A stretch of DNA of 43,303 nucleotides. Source: Nitrospirae bacterium YQR-1. Its GTDB lineage: Bacteria; Nitrospirota; Thermodesulfovibrionia; Thermodesulfovibrionales; Magnetobacteriaceae. Positions 1-7,810 of this stretch are shown here, piece after piece; positions within the stretch are counted from its first letter, which is position 1, and the number at the start of each line of letters is the position of its first letter. The stretch covers positions 1 through 43,303 of the forward strand of contig JAMOBJ010000030.1 in NCBI GenBank assembly GCA_039908095.1, given 5' to 3'. The translations under genes and the position numbers were made by a program. The notes below the pieces were generated by a model. The model was not told where the DNA came from, ran no database searches, and was given only the letters and a program-made list of their open reading frames with translations.

Positions 1-152
1 TCTATCTGATCATAGGCCGTGAATTTGGCCTGACCCTTCATTGCCAACACCTTGGTTATAGTCGCCGTTAATGTCGTTTTGCCGTGGTCAACGTGCCCTA
101 TCGTTCCCACATTAACATGCGGCTTTGTCCTTTCAAACTTAGCCTTTGCCAT
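1..152 (-). CDS. tuf: Elongation factor Tu, N-terminal part (cut by window edge)
   Basis: EF-Tu is the GTPase that delivers aminoacyl-tRNA to the ribosome. The minus strand reads [20 protein letters not shown] followed by [16 protein letters not shown], which is the canonical EF-Tu N-terminus with the P-loop GHVDHGKT. Only about 50 codons are present; the rest lies left of position 1. The start is the ATG at 152-150, preceded by a strong ribosome binding site (taaggagg, 160-167 on the complement). It lies directly downstream of three tRNA genes on the same strand. This is the tRNA-Tyr-Gly-Thr-tuf order familiar from many bacteria, so co-transcription from the promoter at 596-624 is likely. 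Confidence 0.97.
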   Translation of the reverse strand, partial: MAKAKFERTKPHVNVGTIGHVDHGKTTLTATITKVLAMKGQAKFTAYDQI

Positions 153-285
153 CTCTTACCTCCTTAGTCATTTTCACCATTTTATCAATCTACTTTTTAT
201 AATCCACTTTTATATCAACGGCAATGCAGCCGGCACAGTGCTATCCACCTGCCAAAGCCGTACCGCCCTTTGCTTTCGTCTTAAA

Positions 286-358
286 AGCCCATGACCGGAA
301 TCGAACCGGTGACCTCATCCTTACCAAGGATGTGCTCTGCCGACTGAGCTACATGGGC
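286..358 (-). tRNA. tRNA-Thr (anticodon GGT)
   Basis: The minus strand folds into a complete cloverleaf: acceptor stem GCCCATG/CATGGGC, D arm GCTC/GAGC, anticodon stem CATCC/GGATG around loop TTGGTAA, and T arm ACCGG-TTCGATT-CCGGT. The loop gives anticodon GGT (threonine, ACC/ACU). The discriminator is T and no CCA is encoded. It is the last tRNA before tuf. Confidence 0.96.
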
Positions 359-375
359 AAACATACTAATGTCAG

Positions 376-447
376 AGCGGGAAACGGGATTCGAACCCGC
401 GGCCCTCAGCTTGGAAGGCTGACGCTCTACCACTGAGCTACTCCCGC
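376..447 (-). tRNA. tRNA-Gly (anticodon TCC)
   Basis: The minus strand gives acceptor GCGGGAG/TTCCCGC, D arm GCTC/GAGC, anticodon stem TCAGC/GCTGA around loop CTTCCAA, and T arm with TTCGAAT. The anticodon is TCC, reading GGA/GGG. CCA is not encoded. It is 17 nt from tRNA-Thr and 5 nt from tRNA-Tyr, consistent with a single precursor transcript. Confidence 0.96.
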
Positions 448-452
448 ATAAA

Positions 453-534
453 TGGAGAGGGGAGGATTCGAACCTCCGAAGACTGAGTCAACGGGTTTAC
501 AGCCCGTCCCCTTTGGCCGCTCGGGAACCTCTCC
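453..534 (-). tRNA. tRNA-Tyr (anticodon GTA)
   Basis: This is a class II tRNA of 82 nt with a long variable arm. The acceptor stem is GGAGAGG/CCTCTCC, the anticodon stem ACGGG/CCCGT encloses loop CTGTAAA (anticodon GTA), and the T arm is GGAGG-TTCGAAT-CCTCC. The discriminator is A and CCA is not encoded. It is the first gene of the tRNA-tuf transcript. Confidence 0.96.
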
Positions 535-595
535 ACAGTTGCTACTTGCCAACTTCTGTCTCTGCTTTCATTGCCAACTCTGCATAGAATTGATA

Positions 596-624
596 ATTAT
601 ATAGTTTTTTATTATTGTTGTCAA
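596..624 (-). promoter_or_regulatory. Sigma70 promoter of the tRNA-Tyr/Gly/Thr-tuf operon
   Basis: On the minus strand there is a perfect -35 TTGACA (complement of 619-624), a 17-nt spacer and a perfect -10 TATAAT (complement of 596-601). The expected start is near 589, about 55 nt before tRNA-Tyr. A consensus promoter fits a stable-RNA/tuf operon. The rest of the 535-795 interval is AT-rich; I see no further gene in it. Confidence 0.88.
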
Positions 625-795
625 TATGATTTTTTAAGAGATTCATAATTTTCTTTACTAAGCCATAGCTTAAATAATAACATACATTGCTTTATTAAAA
701 AAAGTTTTTTTATTATTTATTTTAATTCCACAAAATGTTACATCCCTTATATATTGAATTAATACGCTGTTTCTTAATTGAAACGCTTCCCCGCA

Positions 796-2196
796 CTACT
801 TACCGATACAAAATTTGCTGAATATCAAACTTAAAATACCGTCGGTTGTCACCCCTCCGGTAATCTCACCAAGAGAGTTTAAGGCATTGCGAAGCTCTAT
901 AGCACTTAGCTCAAGGGGCATGCCTGAACAGAGTAACCCGGCAGCCTTTTCGATGAATGATAAGCACTCATCTATAGCCCGCTTGTGTCTGACATTTGTT
1001 ATGGCCACCCCTTGTTTTACCTCCGTAGGACCTCCTGTTGCGATAGTAAAAATCATATCTTTAAGAGCACCGATACCCTCTGAGGTTTGAGCGGATATGC
1101 GTAAAACCGGAATGTTCTTCTCTCCACCGTAAGAGTCAGTCAATACGGCTTCATGGAAAGCCGCCGTAAGATCAGATTTATTTATTGCTGCTATAAGGGT
1201 GTTCCTGCCTGCTGTCTTCTCTACAATGTAGTAATCTCCCTGAGTCAATTCTGTGCTTCCGTCAAATACGGCAATGACAACGTCTGCGCTCTCTATGGCT
1301 TCCATAGAGCGTTTAATGCCCTCAAGTTCGGCATACTCACGGCTTTCCCGTATTCCCGCCGTATCTATAATCCTTGCTGGAATTCCTTTTATACTCAGGT
1401 ACTCCTCTATAGTATCACGGGTCGTGCCTGCCGTGTCGGCTACTATAGCCCTGTCTTTTTCCAACAGTGCATTAAGCAGAGATGATTTACCGACATTTGC
1501 TCTTCCCACAATAGCTATTGACATGCCCTCACGGAAAAACCGCCCTGCTTCATATGAGATAGAGAGCCTCTCCAATTGTTTTGTTATTTCGTTAATGCTG
1601 TTGAGTATCCCTTCGGTTTCCGTCAAGTCGGCATCCTCATCGGAAAAATCAATGTGGGCTTCAATTAAAGCGCAGGTTTGGGCCAAAGAGGACACTATTG
1701 TAGAAATTGTACCGGAGAGGCCGCCGGAGAGTTGCTCCAGGGCAATGCGGGAACTCTCGGCGGTTTTTGATTTTATAATATCAAGGATACCCTCGGCCCG
1801 GGTCAGGTCAATGCGTCCGTTTAAGAAAGCCCTCAGTGTAAACTCCCCCGGCTCTGCAAGGCGGGCGCCAAGGGCGAGAGATATTTCAAGAGTTTTTCTT
1901 ACCGTAAAGTACCCTCCGTGGCAGTGAAACTCTGCGACATCCTCCACGGTATAGCTCTGAGGCGCCCGCATTACAGCAATCAGCACCTCATCCACTGCAC
2001 TGCCGTCCTCAGGATTGATGACCATTCCCAGAGACATCGTAAAGGCAGGCATTTTTGAGGGCAGCTTGCCCCTTTTTGACTTAAACATCCGGTCTGCTAT
2101 CGTAAGGGCATCTTTACCGCTTATACGCACAATTGCCACGCCTCCCTCACCAGGCGGTGTTGCCACAGCAGCTATCGTATCATCATAAGAATTCAT
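796..2196 (-). CDS. mnmE: tRNA modification GTPase MnmE (TrmE)
   Basis: MnmE works with MnmG to install the (carboxymethyl)aminomethyl group at C5 of wobble uridine-34. The 466-residue protein has the N-terminal tetrahydrofolate-binding domain (about 1-120) and a central helical domain. An inserted Ras-like G domain follows, with P-loop GRANVGKS (231-238), the TTRDT switch region, DTAG (279-282) and NKSD (339-342). It ends with the catalytic CxGK signature (CIGK, 463-466). Length and motifs are normal and complete. A TATAAT -10 box lies only 13 nt upstream of the ATG (complement of 2210-2215) and no Shine-Dalgarno is visible, so the leader is probably very short. It is divergent from the methyltransferase at 2248. 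Confidence 0.97.
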   Translation of the reverse strand: MNSYDDTIAAVATPPGEGGVAIVRISGKDALTIADRMFKSKRGKLPSKMPAFTMSLGMVINPEDGSAVDEVLIAVMRAPQSYTVEDVAEFHCHGGYFTVRKTLEISLALGARLAEPGEFTLRAFLNGRIDLTRAEGILDIIKSKTAESSRIALEQLSGGLSGTISTIVSSLAQTCALIEAHIDFSDEDADLTETEGILNSINEITKQLERLSISYEAGRFFREGMSIAIVGRANVGKSSLLNALLEKDRAIVADTAGTTRDTIEEYLSIKGIPARIIDTAGIRESREYAELEGIKRSMEAIESADVVIAVFDGSTELTQGDYYIVEKTAGRNTLIAAINKSDLTAAFHEAVLTDSYGGEKNIPVLRISAQTSEGIGALKDMIFTIATGGPTEVKQGVAITNVRHKRAIDECLSFIEKAAGLLCSGMPLELSAIELRNALNSLGEITGGVTTDGILSLIFSKFCIGK

Positions 2197-2209
2197 AACT
2201 CTGCCGCAT

Positions 2210-2215
2210 ATTATA
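2210..2215 (-). promoter_or_regulatory. Probable -10 box of mnmE
   Basis: The minus strand reads TATAAT here, 13 nt before the mnmE ATG. The -35 is poor: TTAACA at a 19-nt spacing is the best candidate. If used, transcription would begin about 6 nt before the start codon. Confidence 0.5.
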
Positions 2216-2247
2216 TCATTTGAGTTGATGATAGTGTTAAAATAGCG

Positions 2248-2859
2248 ATGTTGCCAATGGATAAATTAGTTAAAGAATATGTAACAGGGTTTTTCGATAC
2301 AACTCTCTCTATGTTTGGAGACCGCCCTGAGGCCCTTAGATGGAATAAAAACGGGCAAACTCTGCATTATGAAAGTATAGCCTCCGTGCTGCCGGAAACC
2401 CCCGCCTCTGTACTTGATTATGGCTGTGGTAAAGGTGATTTTTATGCTTTTTTGAAAGACAGAGAATTTAAGGGGCATTATGCGGGCTTTGATATAAACG
2501 AAAAGCTTATTGCATTTGCAAAAGATAAGTATCCGGGGGTGGACTTCAGAGTATTTGATGTTGAGGATGAGGACTTAGAAGAAAGTTTTGATTACGTACT
2601 GCTTTGTGGTGTGTTTAATCTCAAAGTCGAGGGAGTTGACAATACGATAAAAAATGTCCTGAAAAAACTTTTCTTCCGTACAAACAAGGTACTTGCCTAT
2701 ACAGGGCTCTCGGCATACTCAAGCCATAAGAGCTATGAGCTTAACTACACATCTCCTGAACTATTGCTTTCTTTTGCCCTGAAAGAGCTCTCTCCGTCTG
2801 TTGTGGTAAGCCACGGCAGAGATGTACCACAGGCGTTGAGTTTATTCGTTTACAAATAA
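2248..2859 (+). CDS. Class I SAM-dependent methyltransferase
   Basis: This is a 203-residue protein of the Methyltransf_11/25 type. Motif I, VLDYGCGKGD, is near residue 50, a FDINEKLIAFAK stretch gives the acidic motif II residue, and FDYVLLCGVFN matches motif IV. It should bind S-adenosylmethionine; the acceptor cannot be read from the sequence. No Shine-Dalgarno precedes the first ATG (2248) and a second ATG lies three codons in (2257), so the exact start is uncertain. It is divergent from mnmE and followed by an AT-rich gap before the lipoprotein gene. The fold call is firm and the substrate is unknown. Confidence 0.85.
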   Translation: MLPMDKLVKEYVTGFFDTTLSMFGDRPEALRWNKNGQTLHYESIASVLPETPASVLDYGCGKGDFYAFLKDREFKGHYAGFDINEKLIAFAKDKYPGVDFRVFDVEDEDLEESFDYVLLCGVFNLKVEGVDNTIKNVLKKLFFRTNKVLAYTGLSAYSSHKSYELNYTSPELLLSFALKELSPSVVVSHGRDVPQALSLFVYK

Positions 2860-2921
2860 AAAGCTAAATAAAAAAATTATACGATATAATTTATTTTCTT
2901 TAAAAATAAAAAAAAATATAG

Positions 2922-2927
2922 TATAAT
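2922..2927 (+). promoter_or_regulatory. Probable -10 box for the Ala/Pro-rich lipoprotein gene
   Basis: A TATAAT lies 70 nt before the lipoprotein start in a very A/T-rich stretch. A second TATAAT sits at about 2885-2890. No good -35 is visible at 16-18 nt from either, so this is a candidate only. Confidence 0.4.
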
Positions 2928-2996
2928 ACCTTGAATTTGGCATATTACATCGTAATGAGATTTAATACGACAAAAAACTATAAGGAGGATTTGAGA

Positions 2997-3338
2997 ATGA
3001 AGTATGTACTTTATGTAGTGTTGATGTTGTCATTAGTGTTATCTGTGGGGTTAGCAGGCTGTAAACAAGCTGAACCGCCTGCACCGGCCCCGACACCGGC
3101 CCCGACACCGGCTCCAACGGTAGCTCCGACACCGGCTCCGACACCGGCGGCGGCACCTGAAGCATCCCCGGCAGCGGCGGCACCTGAGGGAGCGGCACCG
3201 GCAGCAGCGGCACCTGAAGCATCCCCTGCGGCGGCGGCACCGGCATCACCTGCAGCAGCGGCACCAGCATCACCTGCGGCAGCGGCACCGGCATCCCCGG
3301 CAGCAGCGGCACCGGCAGCATCACCTGCAGCTAAATAA
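2997..3338 (+). CDS. Ala/Pro-rich low-complexity lipoprotein
   Basis: The start is the ATG at 2997, preceded by taaggagg at 2981-2988; an in-frame extension back to 2931 has no ribosome binding site. The 113-residue product has a lysine and a hydrophobic stretch followed by a lipobox LAGC with the modified cysteine at residue 22. It therefore should be exported and lipidated. The rest is pure low complexity: PAPT repeats, then AAPEASPA and PASPAAAA repeats, with no globular domain. The DNA is correspondingly repetitive (8-codon units around 3238-3330). A role as a spacer or surface lipoprotein is possible but not shown. It is followed by a clear terminator. Confidence 0.8.
   Translation: MKYVLYVVLMLSLVLSVGLAGCKQAEPPAPAPTPAPTPAPTVAPTPAPTPAAAPEASPAAAAPEGAAPAAAAPEASPAAAAPASPAAAAPASPAAAAPASPAAAAPAASPAAK
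3120..3330 (+). repeat. Degenerate tandem repeats inside the lipoprotein gene
   Basis: The coding DNA is made of imperfect GC-rich repeats. A 24-nt unit encoding PASPAAAA recurs about three times in tandem near 3238-3310, preceded by copies of a unit encoding AAPEASPA. Such tracts expand and contract by slippage, so length may vary between strains. Confidence 0.75.
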
Positions 3339-3365
3339 CGCAACGTCAAAAGTAGTTATTACAGA

Positions 3366-3397
3366 GGGAAAGAGCTAACCGCTCTTTCCCTTTTTTT
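3366..3397 (+). terminator. Rho-independent terminator of the lipoprotein gene
   Basis: A perfect 10-bp stem gggaaagagc (3366-3375) / gctctttccc (3381-3390) encloses a 5-nt loop and is followed by a run of seven T (3391-3397). It is 27 nt after the lipoprotein stop codon. Confidence 0.92.
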
Positions 3398-3429
3398 CTA
3401 TGCAGCATCAGCATTATTCCATCATAAGA

Positions 3430-3957
3430 TCATTTGAGATACTCCCCGTTTAGCTCATTGTATTTGTAAGCGTCCATGACGTCGGATATAAGCAACGAAA
3501 TTGCGTTAAGAGGCTGTCGCCATTGATGTGCTATGACACCTATCATCTCACCCATAGCCGCCATTTTCGATTGTTGTATCAAGAGCTGTTCTTTTTCGAT
3601 TTTAGCGTTAACCTCTGCATTTACCCGATTTGTCAATTCTGCATTCATTTCCATAAGTTTCGCTTCATACTGTTTTCGTTGTGCTATTTCTGCCTTTAAC
3701 GCCTCGTTTATTTGAAAAATCTCCTTTGTACTCATCTGAAGTAATTGGGCTTTCCTAAGCACAAGAAACACCAAAAAAGAAATAATAACCGCCACCACTA
3801 TAATATAACTCAGTATGATATGAGCAGATGTCGTTGCATGCTCCCTGACGTCTATATGAAGCGTCCAGTAACCGTTTGGCACTTCAAAAGTAAAAGAGGC
3901 CGGCGATTCCATTTTTGTAGTTGTGGATGAGGCAAACACCTCCATGCTGCCCGGCAA
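3430..3957 (-). pseudogene. Histidine-kinase remnant (sensor tail, TM, coiled coil and H-box only)
   Basis: The minus strand encodes the middle of a sensor kinase. It has a short segment that looks like the end of a periplasmic sensor domain, a transmembrane helix (about residues 47-68), a coiled coil, and the dimerisation/phosphoacceptor helix with GEMIGVIAHQWRQPLN. It stops about 25 residues after the H-box and has no ATPase domain. In-frame stops lie upstream as well (TGA 30 nt before the TTG at 3957), so it looks cut at both ends. The H-box region closely resembles that of the intact kinase at 35595-36935. I regard it as a decayed gene, though a short membrane-anchored phosphoacceptor cannot be excluded. 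Confidence 0.7.
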
Positions 3958-4092
3958 TGTTTTACTGTTGTGCGCAAAGTATCAATAAATCTGAGAAAGC
4001 CATTAGTCTTATTATATATAATTTACAGAACATGTTTAAATGTATAAAGAATATACACAGCAACTGATTAAGACAGGGCGGCAGACTCTGGT

Positions 4093-5970
4093 ATGAATAT
4101 CACTTGCACACAACCCCGTCTTTTCATTACAATAGTATATATTTCTACCTCAATGAGAAAACATCTGAGTAATCAAACAAAACAAAAAGATGGGGTCAAG
4201 GGGGCAGGCTCCCTTGCAGAGAGGGGTTTAAGGGGAGGGACGGAGTCCTTCCCCTTACTTCCTCCTTCCCTCCTTTCCCATCCCTTCCTCTCCCTTATCC
4301 TTGCTCTTGTAGCGGTGGTTCTTTATTTACCGGTTATACGCAATGATTTTATCAGTTATGATGATATCAATTACGTGGTTGAAAATCCGGCGGTGAAGGC
4401 GGGGCTTACACTTAACGGGATTATGTGGGCTATGAAATCAGTGTATTTTGCAAACTGGCATCCTGCCACGTGGATTTTGTATATGACGGAAGCACAGGTG
4501 TTTGGAGTCAGCCCTCAGGGGTTTCACTTAGTCAGCCTTATTTTACATGCTGTTAACGGAGTACTGCTTTTTAGGGTTTTATGCCGGTTAATGAAAAAGG
4601 CGGTGCCGGCTTTTTTAGGCGCCCTGCTGTTTGTAGTTCATCCGATTAATGTGGAGTCTGTGGCGTGGGTGTCACAGCAGAAAACACTGCTTTCTACAAC
4701 TTTTTGGTTTTTCTCGTTGATAACATACATTACTTATGTTGAAAAGCAAAAAGTATTTACATATATTGCTGTAACCGTTTTTTTTATCATCGGCCTTATG
4801 GCAAAACCGATGCTGGTGACTTTGCCGGTTACTCTGTTGATTTTGGATTTTTATCCGCTTCAAAGAGTTGGCGGGGTGTCGTTAAATGAAAAATTGAAAG
4901 TCATCTATGAAAAAATACCACTTTTTGTTATTTCAATAGCAGCCTCGGTTGTAACTGCAGTTTCACAGAAACAATCCGGTGCTATTGTTGCTATCTCCTC
5001 TGTGAGTGTTTCGGAGCGGCTTATCAACGCCGTTACATCTTATGCCGGATACATCAAGAAGATGCTATATCCGGTTAATCTCTCCGTGTTTTACCCTATA
5101 ATGGATACGGTTAATTTTTTAACGGCAGGTACGGACATTTTTATGCTTATAGTGATTACCGCAACAGCGGTAGTGTTTATAAAAAGGGCGCCGTATGTGG
5201 CCGCAGGATTTCTATGGTATGTTGTCACTCTGCTGCCGGTTTCTCAGATTGTTCAGATTGGGGGGGCGTCGCTCTCTGACCGTTACGCTTATGTGCCCCT
5301 TATCGGATTGTTTGCCACAGCTGCTGCTTTTGCATGTAAGCAGGTTTACACGGGCAAGCTGAAAAAGTACGTTGTCGTTGTGGGTTTATTGATTGTGGTT
5401 ATTGCCCTGTCTTATATGAGTGTTAAGCAACTGTCGTACTGGAGGGATTCAGGCACATTATTTAAGCACTCCACAGAGGTGACCACCGGTAATTATGTAG
5501 CCTGTAATGAGTACGGAATGTATTTGAAAGATAAGGGAGATATAGACGGCGCTGTTGAAATGTTCAGGCGTGGGCTTAGTTATGCCCCCGGAAGCAGAGT
5601 TCTTCACTTTAACATGTGGGACGCACTTTTAAGAAAAGGTGACACGGATGAGGCACAAAAGCACCTTTATATTGCTCTTTCCTCAGGAGACAGCGCTGAA
5701 AACCTCTCAGCCATTAAAGACCTTGGAGTTAAGCTCTTAAAGCAACACAATTACGCATTATCTGCTGCATATTTTTCAGTGGTGATTTCACTTAGCCCTA
5801 AAGACGCAGACGGCTATAACTATCTCGGGCTTTCATATCTTGGCCTTAAGGAATATGATAAAGCTAAGTTGGTTTTTCAGAGAGGGCTTAAAATTTATCC
5901 TGACCGCTCTGATTTTAAGTTTCATATGGGGCTTGCCACTAAAGCGCTTACTGAAAATGATACAAAATAA
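4093..5970 (+). CDS. TMTC-like multi-pass membrane protein with C-terminal TPR repeats (putative GT-C glycosyltransferase)
   Basis: The 625-residue protein has many hydrophobic segments. An early luminal/periplasmic acidic motif YDD (Asp90, Asp91) and a conserved NWHP motif follow, then HPINVESVAW, and a C-terminal TPR region (about 455-615). This arrangement matches bacterial relatives of TMTC/PMT-type GT-C transferases, which use lipid-linked sugars. The actual donor and acceptor are unknown. The next gene is a paralogue, overlapping by 14 nt, so the pair arose by tandem duplication. The first 65 residues look foreign: they are encoded by two DNA hairpins (4197-4256) and a polypyrimidine tract. 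Neither ATG 4093 nor ATG 4153 has a good ribosome binding site, and there is no later ATG/TTG before the first membrane helix. Confidence 0.75.
   Translation: MNITCTQPRLFITIVYISTSMRKHLSNQTKQKDGVKGAGSLAERGLRGGTESFPLLPPSLLSHPFLSLILALVAVVLYLPVIRNDFISYDDINYVVENPAVKAGLTLNGIMWAMKSVYFANWHPATWILYMTEAQVFGVSPQGFHLVSLILHAVNGVLLFRVLCRLMKKAVPAFLGALLFVVHPINVESVAWVSQQKTLLSTTFWFFSLITYITYVEKQKVFTYIAVTVFFIIGLMAKPMLVTLPVTLLILDFYPLQRVGGVSLNEKLKVIYEKIPLFVISIAASVVTAVSQKQSGAIVAISSVSVSERLINAVTSYAGYIKKMLYPVNLSVFYPIMDTVNFLTAGTDIFMLIVITATAVVFIKRAPYVAAGFLWYVVTLLPVSQIVQIGGASLSDRYAYVPLIGLFATAAAFACKQVYTGKLKKYVVVVGLLIVVIALSYMSVKQLSYWRDSGTLFKHSTEVTTGNYVACNEYGMYLKDKGDIDGAVEMFRRGLSYAPGSRVLHFNMWDALLRKGDTDEAQKHLYIALSSGDSAENLSAIKDLGVKLLKQHNYALSAAYFSVVISLSPKDADGYNYLGLSYLGLKEYDKAKLVFQRGLKIYPDRSDFKFHMGLATKALTENDTK
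4197..4256. repeat. Two tandem hairpins within the 5' end of the TMTC-like gene
   Basis: Hairpin one pairs CAAGGG (4197-4202) with CCCTTG (4211-4216). Hairpin two pairs aaggggaggga (4230-4240) with tccttcccctt (4246-4256), with one non-Watson-Crick pair. A pyrimidine-rich tract follows to about 4300. This looks like an intergenic palindromic element read through by the open frame, not like normal coding DNA. Confidence 0.6.
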
Positions 5971-7702
5971 ACAATTCAATATTATAAAATATATGTTAGC
6001 AGCCGCTGAAAAAACACCGCTTTTTGCCGTCCTGTTTTTATGTTTAACCACCTTTATTGCCTACCGTGGCGTGCTTTACAATGGCTTTGTCAGTTATGAT
6101 GATTATCTTTGTATAATTGATAACCCTTTAGTAAACGGCGGGTTTACCACAAGGGGTGTGGTTGCCGCTCTGACTACCCAACATGCTGCAAACTGGCATC
6201 CGCTTTCGTGGTTTTCCCACATGGCGGATATTGAAATGTTTGGTTTTAATGCCGGTGGGCATCATGCTGTAAGCCTGTTATTTCACATAGTAAACGTATG
6301 CCTCCTGTATGCACTGTTGATGTTGATTACAGGGCGGACATGGGAAAGTCTGATTGTGACGACAGTTTTTGCTGTTCATCCCCTTACTGTGGAAGCGGTA
6401 GCGTGGGCAGCTCAGAGAAAAACCGTGCTATCCACTATGTTTTGGCTGCTTTGCCTTATTTCATATGTTAAATATACGAGGAATGCTTCAAAGTGGGATA
6501 AATATCTGTTAGCCCTGCTTTTTGAAATCCTTGCCTTGATGTCAAAACCGCAGGCGGTGATTATCCCTGTAACTATGTTGATACTGGATTTTTGGCCGCT
6601 TCAACGTTTTAAGGATATCGGCAAACTAAAAAAAATATTATCAGAGAAAATCCCTTTTTTTGCGCTTGCTGTTTTAGGAAGCCTCTCTGCTCTGTGGTCG
6701 CAGGGTATTTATGGTGCGGTGGTTTCAACTCAGGTTCTTCCACTTAGCGTTAGGATTCCAAATGCCGTTAACTCAGTGTTTTTATATCTGGGAAAACTAA
6801 TGTATCCGGTGAATCTGTCTTGTTTCTATCCGTATATTGCTCAAAGCAAGGCGGCAATCTCAACTATTGAAGGGTTTGTTATTTTAGCGGCAATCGTAAT
6901 AGTTGTAAAACTCAGAAACAGGTTTCCATATCTGCTAACAGGGCTGTTGTGGTTTATAAGCACACTTTTGCCGGTTATTGGGATTATCCATGTGGGTTAT
7001 GCCGCAGCGGCCGACAGGTATATGTATGTACCGGTAATAGGTGTAGCGATAGCTGTGGTGTGGGGACTCTCTGATGTGGCCCAAAAGCACAGTAAAGCCG
7101 GTTTAATAATAAAACCGGCACTTGTGGTAATTATTCCGGCGCTTTTATTTATGACACAGCGGCAGGTATCGGTCTGGAAAGACTCAGTAAGTTTATATAC
7201 TCATAGTGCTTCCGCTGTTAAACTTAATTATGTTGCTTACAGCAACCTTGGGCAGGTGTATCTGAAAGGTGGAGAGCTTGAGTCAGCACTTAAAAACTTC
7301 ACGGAGGCTTACAAAATAATGCCGGATAATCCTGAGATAAACTACAACATGTGGGTTACACTAAACAGGCTTGGCCGGAATTCCGAGGCTGAAAAATATT
7401 ATGCCGCCTCCGCCCCTGTATGGTATAAGGGTGATTTGCGGGTGTTTTATAAACAATTCGGGACTGCTTTGCTTAAAGACGGAAAGTATGAAGATGCGTT
7501 TAACTACCTCTTGAAATCTCTTCAGGCAGACAGAAACGATGTTGAAGCATTAAAACTAATCGCTGCCGCATTAGAACACATGGGCAGATATGATGAGGCC
7601 ATAGCGGCATTAAAAAAAGTTGTCCTGCTCAATCCTGATTACTCTGAGGCCGGTGTGAAGCTAAAAGAACTTAATCGGAAGAGAGGCGGTACAGATAGGT
7701 AA
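5957..7702 (+). CDS. TMTC-like multi-pass membrane protein with C-terminal TPR repeats (second copy)
   Basis: This is a paralogue of the preceding gene. It has the same YDD acidic motif (Asp48, Asp49 counted from ATG 5957), NWHP, HPLTVEAVAW, a long hydrophobic core and a TPR tail (about 430-570). I chose ATG 5957, which overlaps the end of the previous gene by 14 nt and suggests translational coupling. ATG 5993 is an alternative, and a longer in-frame extension to 5840 would overlap the neighbour deeply and is unlikely. The protein is probably a cytoplasmic-membrane GT-C-type transferase acting on the periplasmic side. Substrate is unknown. Both copies keep the acidic pair, so both may be active. 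Confidence 0.8.
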   Translation: MIQNKQFNIIKYMLAAAEKTPLFAVLFLCLTTFIAYRGVLYNGFVSYDDYLCIIDNPLVNGGFTTRGVVAALTTQHAANWHPLSWFSHMADIEMFGFNAGGHHAVSLLFHIVNVCLLYALLMLITGRTWESLIVTTVFAVHPLTVEAVAWAAQRKTVLSTMFWLLCLISYVKYTRNASKWDKYLLALLFEILALMSKPQAVIIPVTMLILDFWPLQRFKDIGKLKKILSEKIPFFALAVLGSLSALWSQGIYGAVVSTQVLPLSVRIPNAVNSVFLYLGKLMYPVNLSCFYPYIAQSKAAISTIEGFVILAAIVIVVKLRNRFPYLLTGLLWFISTLLPVIGIIHVGYAAAADRYMYVPVIGVAIAVVWGLSDVAQKHSKAGLIIKPALVVIIPALLFMTQRQVSVWKDSVSLYTHSASAVKLNYVAYSNLGQVYLKGGELESALKNFTEAYKIMPDNPEINYNMWVTLNRLGRNSEAEKYYAASAPVWYKGDLRVFYKQFGTALLKDGKYEDAFNYLLKSLQADRNDVEALKLIAAALEHMGRYDEAIAALKKVVLLNPDYSEAGVKLKELNRKRGGTDR

Positions 7703-7714
7703 AGATGTGTTAAG

Positions 7715-7773
7715 GGGGATGAGGCACCCCATCACGGCGGTGTGCCTCATCCCCTCCCTGTATCGGGAGGGGA
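7715..7773. terminator. Convergent intergenic hairpins (probable bidirectional terminator)
   Basis: A 13-bp stem ggggatgaggcac (7715-7727) / gtgcctcatcccc (7742-7754) is followed by a 9-bp stem tcccctccc (7750-7758) / gggagggga (7765-7773). The two stems share 7750-7754, so they compete. They lie between convergent genes (7702 plus, 7811 minus), where a terminator is expected, but there is no T-run next to either. Confidence 0.6.
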
Positions 7774-7810
7774 TAGTGGAGTGTATCAGATAAAGTTACA
7801 TATTATCGGG

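Noticed and set aside
52..436. Plus-strand frames of 70-80 codons over tuf and the tRNA genes
   Set aside because: They run antisense to tuf and across tRNA-Thr and tRNA-Gly; the pattern DRNRTGDLILTKD is the usual translation of antisense tRNA.
1253..1927. 224-codon plus-strand frame inside mnmE
   Set aside because: Antisense shadow of a complete, well-conserved MnmE.
3011..3349. Antisense open frames (over 100 codons) across the lipoprotein gene
   Set aside because: They consist only of Gly/Ala or Pro/Leu/Val repeats produced by the repetitive GC-rich sense strand; the sense frame has lipobox, ribosome binding site and terminator.
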